A DNA stretch of 64,000 bases from Euphorbia lathyris (Eukaryota > Streptophyta > Magnoliopsida > Malpighiales > Euphorbiaceae). Under the pieces are notes generated by a model. That model was not told the DNA's origin. It saw only the letters and a program-made list of their open reading frames with translations, and searched no databases. Made by a program: the position numbers and the translations under genes. The stretch is taken from assembly GCF_963576675.1 (NCBI RefSeq), contig NC_088915.1, forward strand, positions 45,909,501 through 45,973,500, written 5' to 3'. Shown here piece by piece: positions 23,732 through 34,075 of the stretch (position 1 is the first letter of the stretch; every line of letters starts with the position of its first letter).

Positions 23732-24376
23732 AATGTAAACAAGGTCTTGAGTACTCTTTTTCCTTTAGTAAGCTTTTTTTTCCTATGAGGTTTTTCTTAT
23801 TAAAGGTTTTAATGAGGCTCACCTATAAGACCTTCTTGATGTAATAAAGCGTATCTCCAATCAATAAAAAGCAATTGTTCTATTGTCCAATATTCTTTTT
23901 AAGTATTTTCTTGCAGCAATATAAATATTCCAGTCTAAAAAAGAAGGGGGGCACCCAACGCTTCCCACACCAAAAAGTACTGCTATAACATAGCTACTTT
24001 TTCTCCTCAAAGATAGGAGATCAATCTCATGGGCGGATCAATTCTTAAATGACCACCATTAGAGATAGAGTTAAAACATCTCTCGGACGCGAGACCTTTA
24101 CACTCTCTTACATCCTTCCCAAAGAAGGGTTCACAAGTCCTAAAGGCGGATCGATTCACCTCAAAGATAGGTAGCAAGATGATCCCTAAGGCAACTTAAC
24201 TTCCTCTAAAGGAATAAAACATCTTCAAACCTTCACAAAGGTTCGCACAATGGAGTATGGCTGGCCACCTACTTCAAAACAAATCCTGAAAGCCTATAAA
24301 TTTACTTACGCAAACGTAAAAGTAAAATAAATAATAGCAAGGATTAACAAATTGTACTTAAGTTTTACAAACAAAA
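23732..24376. other. Gypsy1 spacer between integrase and antisense gene
   Basis: No coding signal is seen. The stretch contains two copies of the octamer GGCGGATC (about 24032 and 24145), which recurs across the element, and AT-rich sequence that would serve as the shared 3' flank of the convergent pol and antisense transcripts. Confidence 0.5.
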
Positions 24377-26634
24377 CTACACATTAATAGGAGCATCCTC
24401 CTTAGCATTTGTTTTCCTCGATGCGCCCTCCAAAGGGGCTTCCTTCTTTACAACACCAGATACGCCCTCAAGTGGGGCTTCCTGCTCTACAGAGATAATT
24501 CCTCTTTGAGGAATAGTGCCATCGGTTATTAGCTCCTTACTCTGGTCGCCTGTCTTCAAGGGCGCTTCATCGAGGTCCACGGGTTTAAGGTTGACAAGAG
24601 GTTTGCTTTCTTCGGCGGATCCCTTCATCCATTTCCGAACATGATCGCGGATGTAATCCTTGATGTCCGGGATTTTGCGATATTTGAGGACAACATCCGC
24701 ACCGGGAACGGTGAACTCCGGATCTGTAAAATCAATTTCGGGATGTGCCAGTTGGACATACGCCATGATCCACTCGCCGTAAAAGAAAGCTTGCTCCCCT
24801 GCCATGAATTCTGCGTCTACTAAGGCATCCTCATGTTCCTTAGCATCTGCTTCGATCTTTTCCTTCAGCTTCTGGATCTCGGCATCCTTGAGGGCAATGG
24901 CGGACGCGGCATTCGCGTTAGCATCAGCGACTTCTTTCTCCAACTTTTCTATAGTGGCCTTATCCGCCACACCTTGAAGGAGCTCAGCTTCCATGGCACG
25001 CAAACGGGTATATATCTATCAAGGCAAACAGTTCATTCAAACAAAAGAACAATAGCAAAACTCTCCCCAAAGGAGATCACTCATTCATCCAAAACATAAC
25101 AAAAGGACAGAGGGAACTTACCGTTAGAAGCTTCGTTTTTCCCATTTGGACATGGGCTGATCCTGGGATCTGGTTCTGGCTCTTTTGCACCTCACCCAAC
25201 TGACCAAGAGCCTCGTCCAGGTCATTGATGACAGACTCATTCTCCAAAGATCTCCTGTTACCATGTTTGGTGGACCAGTAACCGCCCAGGTCAGGCTTCG
25301 CCATCTGCACCAAGATAGGAAGGTCAGAACTTAGATTCAAAATATGGCAAAGGGAAATGGTAAAAACAGCTTACTTGTTCCTTCTCTACCAAGGGCATTG
25401 CGGATTTCATGGCATCCGCCATAAACTTTTGTCCGCCAGAAGCTGTAAGCTTCCTCTTCTTCAGAGGCGGGTCGGTCGTTGTATCAGTAGGACGTTCCCC
25501 TGCACTCTTTTAGGGATCCGCTGCCTGCCCTTTCTTTCGAGCCTCATCCTCCTTCAGTTTCTTGCGCATCTCTACAAGAGCGTGATTGGCCTTAGATAAA
25601 CCCCTGACAAAGAGAACAATAAGGTAATCAAGGTTCAAAGAAAAAACAAAGTTACCTTGATCAAGTTGTGCAAACTTTGAGTAAATGAACTTGTCCTCTT
25701 CTTGGCGAATCAAAGGAATGTCATTCATCATGAAGTCCAAGGCGTCAGCGTATGTCCAAGCATCCGCCTTGACATTCTTCATGAGTTTCGCCACTACCTC
25801 ATCACTATCTGTCAATATGCGCATGTCTCCCGCCATATGCAGGGGTTTGGCATTCCAGAACGATGGAAAGCCTAAAGACTCGCCCTCTTTTATCTTTACA
25901 TAGAAGAATTTTTTGTCCCAAAGATGGACGTTGGACATCTTACCGCTAAACGGCGAATATGTTCCAAACTTTGCAAAAGTGAGGAAAGACTCAGACTTTC
26001 GCTTTGACGCTTTATGAAGAGATCGAAAGACACGAGGGGTACACACTACCCCTAAGTTTGAAGCTAAGTAGCAATCTAAAGCCAGATCTAACCAGCCATT
26101 TGGATGTAACTGGCTGGCAGTGATATCAAAGTAAGCTAGAATGTCCGCCATCATCTTAGGAAGAGGAAGTCGGAACCCTCTTTCTACATGACTGCAATAT
26201 ACGGACAGATATCCGCTTGGAGGACAGGCGGGTCGTTGATGAGCGGCCGCCAACTGAGTCTCATAGTCCTTTATCCATGGAAAGCGATTCGCCAGATCCG
26301 CGGCGCTCATGCGAGATGGAGTAGACTCCGCACGAGGCGCCTTTCTCCTAGACGGGGCAGAAGAAGAGGCTTCCATCCCGGAAAATTGCCTAAAAGCTAT
26401 TACCGGAGCAATACCAGGGACGGTGACGGAAGAGTTCTGAATTCTACCTGAACGAGTCCGACTACTATTATGCGCCGAGTTACGCAACTCAGCTGAGTCA
26501 GAACTAACTGTACCTTCGGAGGAATAAGAATTTTCCGACGAAGAAGTAGTCCAACTAACTACGATTTCAGAAGAAGAGGTCAAATTAAAAAGTTCGAAGG
26601 TCGATTCGGAGGATGAAGAAGAACTCCTAAACAT
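24377..26634 (-). CDS. Gypsy1 antisense three-exon gene, gypsy-type transposon domain (PF04195-like)
   Basis: Exon 1 (26634-25375) starts with a Ser/Glu-rich stretch, then a domain with RLPLPKMMADILAYFDI, SQLHPNGWLDLAL and FGTYSPFSGKMSNVHLW, resembling the putative gypsy-type transposon domain found in reverse-strand ORFs of Tat elements. A TAA at 25510-25512 breaks it; the same frame then reads 45 more codons to a clean GTAAGC donor. Intron 1 is 25374-25305 (GTAAGC...TGCAG). Exon 2 (25304-25122) ends at a GTAAGT donor; intron 2 is 25121-25016. Exon 3 (25015-24377) encodes a coiled coil rich in Ala, Glu and Lys, then a conserved-looking segment (HPEIDFTDPEF), and ends in two PLEG-containing repeats. 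All junctions keep phase 0, giving about 693 residues. I infer the splicing from sequence only. The function is unknown. Confidence 0.75.
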
Positions 26635-26925
26635 TCAGAAAAAATAGAATGAAAAAGATTCACTTACATGAAAGTTAAAGCTTGGAGAATTTTGAAACTC
26701 CGGGAAAACTCTGGGCAAAGAAGCGTAAAGAAAAATGGAAGAGAAGCACAAATGAGGAAGAAAGAGAAAGAGAGGAAGGAAGAAGGCGTTCTCTCTTTCC
26801 TCGAGTGGCGCGTCCGTGACACGTGTCACCCATCGATTGGCATCGAACAGAGTGACCATTAATGCAGGTAATCATGACGGCGCGCGAAGAAGCTCAAAAG
26901 CCCTAAAGAACTTTAAAGGAACTTT

Positions 26926-26936
26926 AGGGGGGCTTC
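26926..26936 (+). other. Polypurine tract of Gypsy1
   Basis: AGGGGGGCTTC directly precedes the TG of the 3' LTR, within the longer stretch AACTTTAGGGGGGCTTC. Confidence 0.7.
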
Positions 26937-27444
26937 TGATAACATTGAGATATTATCCCAAGGATCAAAAGAGATATTCGCCTAGAACGGCCACGTGTTC
27001 ATCACCTGATACCGGAGTATCACGGCGTATCGAGCAAAGAGATCCGACAGGCAGATCACCAACACCTCACCACAAGAGATCCGCGGGCGAACCTATGAGG
27101 CGAATCGCCATAACCACTCAATCCGCTATTGAAACAGCTGAGCCGATCCCGCAATAAAGACCATTAATAAGCTATCAATAAGCTAACGGGCATACTTAAA
27201 GGAAACCAGTAACCGCCATTAATGGAGCATTAATGGAGACTTTCTAGTTACTAAAGGTTACAACTTAATGACTATATATAGCTTGCATCTCAAGCTATCA
27301 AGGTACACATTCACTTACCCTTTGTCAATTCAGTTTGCTCTCTTGTTCTTCTATACTGACTTTGGCATCGGAGCTTCCCCCCGTCGAACCCAACAACGCC
27401 CCCACAGAGACGGAAACCTATCGGAAATTCTCCACTAGTCATCA
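26937..27444 (+). repeat. Gypsy1 3' LTR (508 bp)
   Basis: It runs from TGATAACATTG to CTAGTCATCA, with TGAT/ATCA inverted termini. The last 308 bp match the truncated 5' LTR, and the first 264 bp match the fragment at 42752-43015. It carries a TATATATA box near 27273. The right flank TAAGG belongs to the Copia C integrase gene and is the expected target repeat. Confidence 0.93.
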
Positions 27445-28252
27445 TAAGGTACGGTTTCTCCTCTCGGATACACCATTGTGTTGTGGTGTATAGGGAGGTG
27501 TCCATTGTGAGCATATCCCACATTCAGTTAGATAATTCAGAAAATCATCTGAAAGATATTCGCCACCTCGATCAGATCGAAGTGTCTTTATTTTCTTTCC
27601 TAATTGATTTTCTACTTCATTCTTGAAGCATTTGAATTTCTCAAAAGCTTCAGATTTGTGCTTCATCAAGTAGATATAACCATATCGGGTATGGTCGTCT
27701 ATGAAGCTTATGAAGTATCTGAATCCTCCTCTTGCTTGGACTGACATAGGACCGCATACATCCGAATGAATAAGTCCTAGAGTGTCTGATACACGTTCAC
27801 AAGGGTGTCTTTGTCATTTTACCTTTTAAACATGCTTCGCATGTTTCCAATGATTTAGGATCAATTGAATTTATAAGCCCATCTTGATGTAGCTTAAGCA
27901 TGCGTGTTTTGTTTATATGGCCTAAGAGACAATGCCACAAGTAAGTTGAATTATCTAGCTTATCTCTTTTGGTATCAATTGCGAAAACAGAAATTTTGTC
28001 ATCTAACACATAAATCCCATTTTGTGATATTCTTGAAAAATAGAAAATCGAATCTCTATAAAAATCGCAATGTTTGTCTTTTATTGAAATATGAAAACCG
28101 TCATCAACAAGACGGCTAATAGAAATAATCTTGCGAGACATTTGAGGAACGTATAAACAGTTCCTTAATTCTATTACAAGCCCAGAGGGCAAATTGAAAA
28201 CATAATCTCCAATTGCGAGGGCGGCAACTCTTGCTCCATTTCCTACTCGCAA
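27445..28252 (-). pseudogene. Copia copy C pol, proximal part: protease end and integrase amino half
   Basis: This joins the pol part at 15580-17617 across the Gypsy1 insertion. Reading leftward from 28252: the end of the protease (LRVGNGARVAALAIGDYV), the linker ISISRLVDDGFHISIKDK, then the integrase zinc region (HCLLGHINKTRM ... CEACLKGK). A deletion of about 11 bases near 27802, compared with copy E, shifts the frame just before the integrase core. The core itself reads GLIHSDVCGP, FIDDHTRYGYIYLM, SDRGGEYLSDDF and NGVSERRNRTL up to 27445. The first catalytic Asp and the Glu are kept, but no continuous protein can be made. Confidence 0.92.
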
Positions 28253-29215
28253 GTTTATGCTTCATTTCTTTAATTCCTTAGTCCGATTTAGTTCCTGCAT
28301 ATTTGTACAAATATGAGATCCACATCCGGTATCAAGTACCCAAGATTCAGACTGTGAAATTGTATTTATTTCAATATAAAACATACCAGATGTTGAAGCA
28401 CTGCCTTTTCCCTTCTTGAGGGAGGCTAGGTACTCCTTGCAATTCCTTTTCCAATGCCCGTCTTTACCACAGAAGTGGCACTCTCCTCTGGGCTTCTTCA
28501 CTTCCTTTCCCTTAGCTTTAGTGGGCATGGCTCCCTTGCCTTTCTTGGGATATTTAGGATTGGGAAAATTCCCCTTCCTTTTCTTTGATCCCTCTATGAC
28601 AAGAGCTGATATTGCCTTGTCCTTTTTCATATTGGGCTCAACTGACTTGAGCATATTTGCAAGCTCTTCAAGAGAGGTTTGCAAGTCATTCATCTGATAG
28701 TTCATAATGAACTGTGAATAACTCTCTGGGAGGGATTGAAGAATTAAGTCTATGCTTAGTTCGTTATCCATCGCGAATCCAATACTAGAAAGTTTGGTAA
28801 TATAGCCAATCATCTTGACACAATGTGTCATGACGGATGTGCCCTCTTGCATCCTGCTACGATATAGTAACTTGGATATCTCGTAGAGTTCGCACCTAGT
28901 CTGTTTCCCAAACAGTTCCTTAAGGTGCATGATGATGGAATAGGCATCCATTTCCTCATGTTGCCTTTATAATTCCGGTGTCATCGATGCAAGTATGATG
29001 CATCCCGCATGATCATCATCAGCTTTGTGCTTCTGGTAAGCATCAATTTCTTCGATGGGAGCATCATCAGCAGGGATAGGGGGTATCGATGTATCAAGTA
29101 CATACCCTATCTTATCGAACTTCAAAACAATTTTGAGGTTACGAAACCAGTCGGTGAAGTTTGAACCATTCAACTTGTTATCGGTAAGAATGTTTTGCAG
29201 ATTGGTTTTAGTCAT
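28253..29215 (-). pseudogene. Copia copy C gag, zinc knuckle and protease active site
   Basis: This is the best preserved gag of the family here. It starts at ATG 29215 (MTKTNLQNILTDNKLNG), then the capsid region (WFRNLKIVLKFDKIGYVL, ISKLLYRSRMQEGTS, LILQSLPESYSQFI), a Lys-rich linker, a zinc knuckle CHFCGKDGHWKRNC (CX2CX4HX4C) and the protease motif WVLDTGCGSHICTN. All are in one frame, so gag and pol form a single polyprotein. Two nonsense codons break it: TAA at 28967-28969 and TGA at 28262-28264 (where copy E has GGG). It lacks the gag deletions shared by copies 2 and D. Confidence 0.92.
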
Positions 29216-29218
29216 GAT

Positions 29219-30317
29219 TTTAAGAGTGTTTAATTAAACCTGAGAGTGAGAAAGAGTAAATGTATGTTATTCATTTGCTTTAAAGCGTATCAATCTAAAA
29301 TTATAGGCCTTTTAGTTTATTTTAGATTGCTCCCACTATTTTGCCAAATTAATAGCCCTCCATATTAATTCGAAGAATTTCACAAATCCTTTAGTGAGCT
29401 AGGATCCTAACTCCTGAGATTTCGCCTTAAGTTTGCTCAACAAGCTAGTCTCATTCGTTAGGTAGATTCATGTAATCAATCACATCTTTAATGTGATTCC
29501 TAGGTTATTGAGTTACTAGCCACATTAGTAACTAATATGCTATTCACATTAATCCCAACCATATTGCCCATTAGTTTATGACAACATGAGTTTGCTCATC
29601 CAATTATCATAATCTAATTTAAGTATTACCCCATATTCATGAAAAGTAATTTTCGATAATTCAGGTGTTACCGTAAGACCCTGAGCTTGAGTTTGCTCAA
29701 CAACCCATAAGCCCCCAGTACTGTCGGCTGAATTATAATATTAGGGAGGGGCAACCGATTTTAATGACTTGTTTATTTACTTAAATTTTTAATGAGGGAT
29801 TTTATTTAGGTCTCATAATCTAACTTAGTCTTGATTTGCTTTAACATACATCAGACACATACATTGGCGTTATGGACATATTATCTAAATTATTCCGTCG
29901 AGCCAGAGACGGAATAAAAGGCCAAACCTAGGGAAATACTAACTATTACATATTTCTCTTTAGGTCATCCGTCTTCTCCATGGCGCCTTGAAATTACATA
30001 TTAATTTCTATTCTACTAATGAAAACTTCAATTGAATTGAAGGGAATTAGATGAGAGGAGAAATTACAATAGATAATAGATAGGCAGGACTCGCAGGCCC
30101 TATTTCAAAAATACCAAAAGACTAAAAGAGGGTCCAAATATGTCCATAACTCCAAATATGCATAGACTCAATTAAATAAACTTAATTAGTTGATTACATA
30201 AGTATTTTATGTAATATTTAGGTTAATCACATTAACTCATCAAATTAACTTTCATCCAATTTTACTTCTAACAATTTCGTATCCTTTTATATTAAACTTT
30301 TAGATTAATATAACTAT
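29219..30317 (-). mobile_element. Copia copy C untranslated leader
   Basis: This non-coding DNA is upstream of the C gag and matches the leaders of copies 2 and D. It is cut at 30317 by the insertion of Gypsy2, whose left flank here is ACTAT. The remaining leader, primer site and 5' LTR of copy C are not seen on the other side of Gypsy2, so they were deleted or displaced. Confidence 0.88.
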
Positions 30318-32564
30318 TGTAGGTGTCACGGCCTCGCCCGGGTGGACCGGGGGGTGGACACCGTTGACGACAGATGCTGTGATTGGTGCCGAAAGCAACC
30401 AATCGCGGAATCAAGCTGCTCGGCAGGGCCGGAGCTCGGAGTATGGAAGAGTCGCCACCCACGAATGGGAAAATGAACACCGATCCCTTGCGGGAGACAG
30501 GTGAGGGTTCGGGAAACTTAGGTACGAGCCGAGAAGGCTAGCTCCTTTCCGGAGAAAGGCTACTAGGCACCCCGACATCGCCCGGTTATGAACCACCGGC
30601 CTCCTACTTAGCGTGTTAGGCGATAACGGACTAATCGTATATTTCTTTAAGTTTAAAATTCATTTGAAACCTTTTCTTTCTCGCTTTGAAAACCGTTTTG
30701 AGCATGTTATTGAAAGCCATTTTATTAAAGAATCACCCATTTTGCATGAATTTAAAGCGTATAGGAGAGAGAGGGGGATAGAAGAAAGAATTGATTTATT
30801 TACAGTGTGAGTTATTCTTTATATCATATATTACATCTACGCTAATCTCACTCCCAAAAACGAGTTTATTTACATGGTTCGTACCTTAATCGCCGTTGGA
30901 ACGACTTAGGTACGTTTCAAAACCCCGTTAGTTTATATGATGTTCACTTGAATCGCCGTTGGAACGACTCGAGTGTTTGAAAACGTTGAAATGAGAAGTT
31001 TTAACAAGAAAACGTGATTAAGCATACAAGTCCATTAATTTTGTACAAAACTGTTTAGTTAGGAAAACGATTTAAAACTCTGTTATTTACAATGAAAACG
31101 GTTTTAATTACAAGGTTCGCTTAATCCGTCGTTGGAACGAATTAAGGTTTCAAAACGTGACATTTTAGAAAACCACTTGGAACCAAAAAGAAATCAAAAA
31201 CTCTTATTTACATTTTGAAAGTCTCCAAATGCCTTTAATTTACACAATTGAATTGAAATCCTTTTGTGGCTTATTTTCCCCATTTTCACTCTCTTTAACC
31301 TCCATAATCACAACAATTAACAAATCAAGGCCAAATTCACTCAACCAAATACATTTGAAATATACACATATATACAAAAATAGAGTGAAAATACATATAT
31401 ATATACATTTTTATCTAAAAATAAGGATATATCTATAGATAAAAACGAGTAAAAGATACTATATGGTATAATAAAGAAAATGAAAAATACTAAATATAAT
31501 GCATTCTTATTCTAATTCAAAACATGTAAAACAATGAACAAAGTTCATAAATGTGAAGAATAACATTTGGTTCAAACTAGTTTTAAGTAATAAATATATA
31601 GAAAATAACTTCCATCCTAAATAATGACTAATATAACTTAAATGAGCCAAAAACTATATATATATATATATATATATAAATATAATACTTTACAAAACCA
31701 AATCAAAATGAATTAAGTTCCAAATATGAAATATATAGCTACATAATACGTAATTAATAGTTATAGGACTCAAAAATAATTTTTATAAATATATTACGTA
31801 ATTAAATACATATGTATACAAGTATAAATATCAAAAAGTTGAGAAAAGAAGGTTAAAAGGGGAATTTTCGGATTCCAGCAGATTACCGACGGAAAATCCG
31901 TCGCTAATCTGCTGTTAGTGACAGAAATGGCAGAATAGCAACAGCAGTCCTTATACTTTCCAGATTCATTAGAAGGCTTTAAATCTACTCTATTCTATCA
32001 TTTTGGTACTCCGAACTACCACAAATCGGGTCATAGTCTACAACAGAACCTCCCTAAACGATGTTTTATTTTAAAACGTTAATTAAAAAGGATTTTTCTA
32101 AAATTTATATATATACAACGTTTTAATCCCGAACTACCCTCAAACGGGATCACGGTTCGTATTGGGACTTAAGACGAGGTTTTTTATTTCAAAACAAAAC
32201 CAAACGTTTATTTAGTGCGTGACGAAATTTTAAATAAATACGGGAAAATAAATAAATGTGATAAATAAATAACTACATAAATAAATAAAACTACATCCTA
32301 AAAATAAATAAATGAAGAAAATAAATAAAATAAAACGAGTCTAGTCCTCGGATAATACGTCAAGATCGGTATTGACAGCTGAAGTCGGTTGATTCCACGA
32401 ATTATGATTTTTCGGTGTTTTTGGTGTTTTGGTAAAATATTTAACTTTTAGGAAATTTGGATTTTTTAGGAAAAAAAATGTTTTCTCCCAAAAAATTAAC
32501 TTTTTCTCTCTAAAAATGTCTAGAGTGAGAAGCTCCCAAAAATCCTCATCCCTCATCAATGCAT

Positions 32565-32597
32565 GGGGATCCGTGCCTTTTATATGCACGGATCCCC
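32565..32597 (-). promoter_or_regulatory. Gypsy2 LTR core promoter: TATA box in the loop of a perfect inverted repeat
   Basis: The arms GGGGATCCGTGC (32565-32576) and GCACGGATCCCC (32586-32597) are perfect 12-bp complements. The 9-base loop plus one arm base reads ATATAAAAG on the minus strand, a canonical TATA box in the orientation of the element. A GC-rich palindrome array lies just upstream. The start site would fall about 30 bases downstream, near 32545. Confidence 0.6.
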
Positions 32598-32601
32598 AAA
32601 A

Positions 32602-32790
32602 GTTTTGGGCGTCGCCCAACTTTTGTTGGGCGAACGCCCAACTTCTGTTGGGCGTTCACCCAACGTCGTTGGGCGTCCGCGCCCAGCTGCCGATGGACGT
32701 GCGCCCTGCGCTGCTGGGCGCGCGCTCAACTGCCGTCGGGCGCGCGCCGGCTGCCGCTAGGCGCTCGTCCAACGCCGCTGAGCACTCGCG
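32602..32790. repeat. GC-rich array of about nine hyphenated palindromes
   Basis: Units of about 21 bp follow the pattern TTGGGCG-nnn-CGCCCAA plus a 4-5 base spacer (TTTTG, TTCTG, TGCCG). The first two are near-perfect hairpins (TTGGGCGAACGCCCAA); later ones are degenerate. The block is strongly GC-rich in an AT-rich LTR and lies directly upstream (in element sense) of the TATA box. Confidence 0.75.
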
Positions 32791-32921
32791 AGCCGTCCAC
32801 TTGACGACACGCAACCCTTACGGACCCTTTCGTGATTTTTATTATTTAAATTATCGGAATCAACCGCTTCAACCGTCTTGTTATGGGTTTTCGTCACAGG
32901 TCCTCCGACTCGGTGTCTACA

Positions 32922-32935
32922 GTTGCCCCTACTTT
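32922..32935 (-). other. Polypurine tract of Gypsy2
   Basis: The minus strand reads AAAGTAGGGGCAAC directly before the TGTAGACACC start of the LTR. Confidence 0.7.
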
Positions 32936-33164
32936 TCTATTTTGACAGTGATGTGTGTGCTTTTTTCGAAAAAAAAAAATTTCGTGAATGCGACACATGC
33001 AATGGAAAACATATTAAAGTAAAAGACACATATAGAGTGGTAGGAGAGATACCTGATCTCCATGTCGCAAGTTTCTATCTTGCCTTCAATCTTCACCTTG
33101 TCTGCTCTATCCTTGCCTTTGAATCGGCTGGCGGCGGACGCTTCTCCTAGGGACTCTGGCCTAG

Positions 33165-33650
33165 ATCGATCGTAAGTAAATGGCTCTTACTAGCGACCCT
33201 AGTCCTCGATCGTAGGTAAAATGGCTCTCTCTAACAACCTAGGTCACCGATCGCGGGTAAAGTGGCTCTCTATAGCAACCTCGGTCATCGATCGTAGGTA
33301 AATGGCTCTCTCTAGCAACCCTGGTCATCGAACGTGGGTAAAATGGCTCTCTATAGCAACCTCGGTCATCGATCGTAGGTAAAATGGCTCTCTATAGCAA
33401 CCTCGGTCATCGACCGTGGGTAAAATGGCTCTCTCTAGCACCCTCGGTCATCGACCGCGGGTAAAATGGCTCTCTCTAGCAACCTCGGTCATCGACCGTA
33501 GGTAAAAATGGCTCTCTATAGCAACCTCGGTCATCGACCGTAGGTAAAAATGACTCTCTATAGCAATCTCGGTCATCGACCGTAAGTAAAAATGGCTCTC
33601 TATAGAAACCTCGGTCATCGACCGTAGGTAAAATGGCTCTAACTAGCAAT
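33165..33650. repeat. Tandem repeat array, about 12 units of 41-42 bp
   Basis: Each unit resembles GGTAAAATGGCTCTCTATAG followed by CAACCTCGGTCATCGACCGT. Variation is mostly in the ATCGATCG/ATCGACCG core and one extra A in GGTAAAAATGG. The array lies between the polypurine tract and the promoter of the plant-mobile-domain gene. No ORF runs through it. Confidence 0.9.
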
Positions 33651-34075
33651 TCAGAATTTTAAGACACTATCGTCTGCATTTTGACTGGGGTTATTGTCTC
33701 GTGTACTGGAGTTATTGATGGGAGTGTCCTTATCCTTTCGTCTGGAACACTTTAGACTGAAAAAATCATTTTTTGTTTTGTTGACTGTTGTCTGTATTTT
33801 AACTGGCGCTACTATTCTGTAAATTTTGGCTGTCATCTAGAGTCTTCTCTTGGGGGTATTGGCCACCGCCTGGCAGAAACGCAGGCTGAAACGGACTGCA
33901 AATCGGAGGTCTGTGCACCCGGTAATTAATTATTTAGTTTTTACCTTTATGTCATGTCGTACCTTTTTCATTATTACGGATATGCCATTTCCTCTTCCTA
34001 TAAAAGGTGGTGGGGTTCATTTCCAACCCCACACCTTCTCTCTCTTCCTCTCTCTAACATTAGAGTATTCTCGTG
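33651..34075 (+). promoter_or_regulatory. Upstream region and TATA box of the Gypsy2 plus-strand gene
   Basis: TATAAAAG at 33999-34006 lies about 70 bp before the ATG at 34076. It is followed by a small inverted repeat (GGTGGTGGGGTT ... AACCCCACACC, about 34006-34034) and a CT-rich leader. The spacing fits an RNA polymerase II core promoter. No other gene is seen in this stretch. Confidence 0.55.

Larger units (their letters stand above)
17618..27444 (+). mobile_element. Gypsy1, Tat-like Ty3/gypsy element with antisense gene
   Basis: A truncated 5' LTR (17618-17914), a tRNA-Phe primer site, gag, protease, RT, RNase H, a second RNase H, integrase, a reverse-strand spliced gene, a polypurine tract and a full 508-bp 3' LTR (26937-27444) appear in canonical order. 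The second RNase H after the RT-linked one, and the antisense gene before the 3' LTR, are traits known from the Tat lineage. It sits in the integrase gene of copia C. The right flank is TAAGG; the left flank and the first 200 bp of the 5' LTR are deleted. Confidence 0.92.
30318..32921 (-). repeat. Gypsy2 3' LTR (2604 bp)
   Basis: On the minus strand it starts TGTAGACACCGAG at 32921, directly after a polypurine tract, and ends GACACCTACA at 30318. The inverted termini are TGTAG/CTACA. The body is AT-rich, with an AT dinucleotide run at about 31657-31678, except for a GC-rich block at about 32600-32790. It contains repeats of the phrase CGCCGTTGGAACGA (about 30891, 30953) and CGTCGTTGGAACGA (31129), roughly 60-180 bp apart. 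No partner LTR is in the window. Confidence 0.85.

Noticed and set aside
25605..25656. A possible 52-bp intron (GTAACT...TTTGTCAG, minus strand) within exon 1 of the Gypsy1 antisense gene.
   Set aside because: Removing it shifts the frame to an early stop, whereas reading through joins correctly to the next donor. It is also too short for a usual plant intron.
32429..33022. ORFs of 65-197 codons across the GC-rich block of the Gypsy2 LTR.
   Set aside because: They translate the palindrome array in several frames (Ala, Arg, Gly and Trp rich) and cross the LTR end. Nothing suggests a protein.
33165..33650. The tandem array as a CRISPR-like array.
   Set aside because: Units are directly adjacent with no unique spacers, and the context is a plant retrotransposon.
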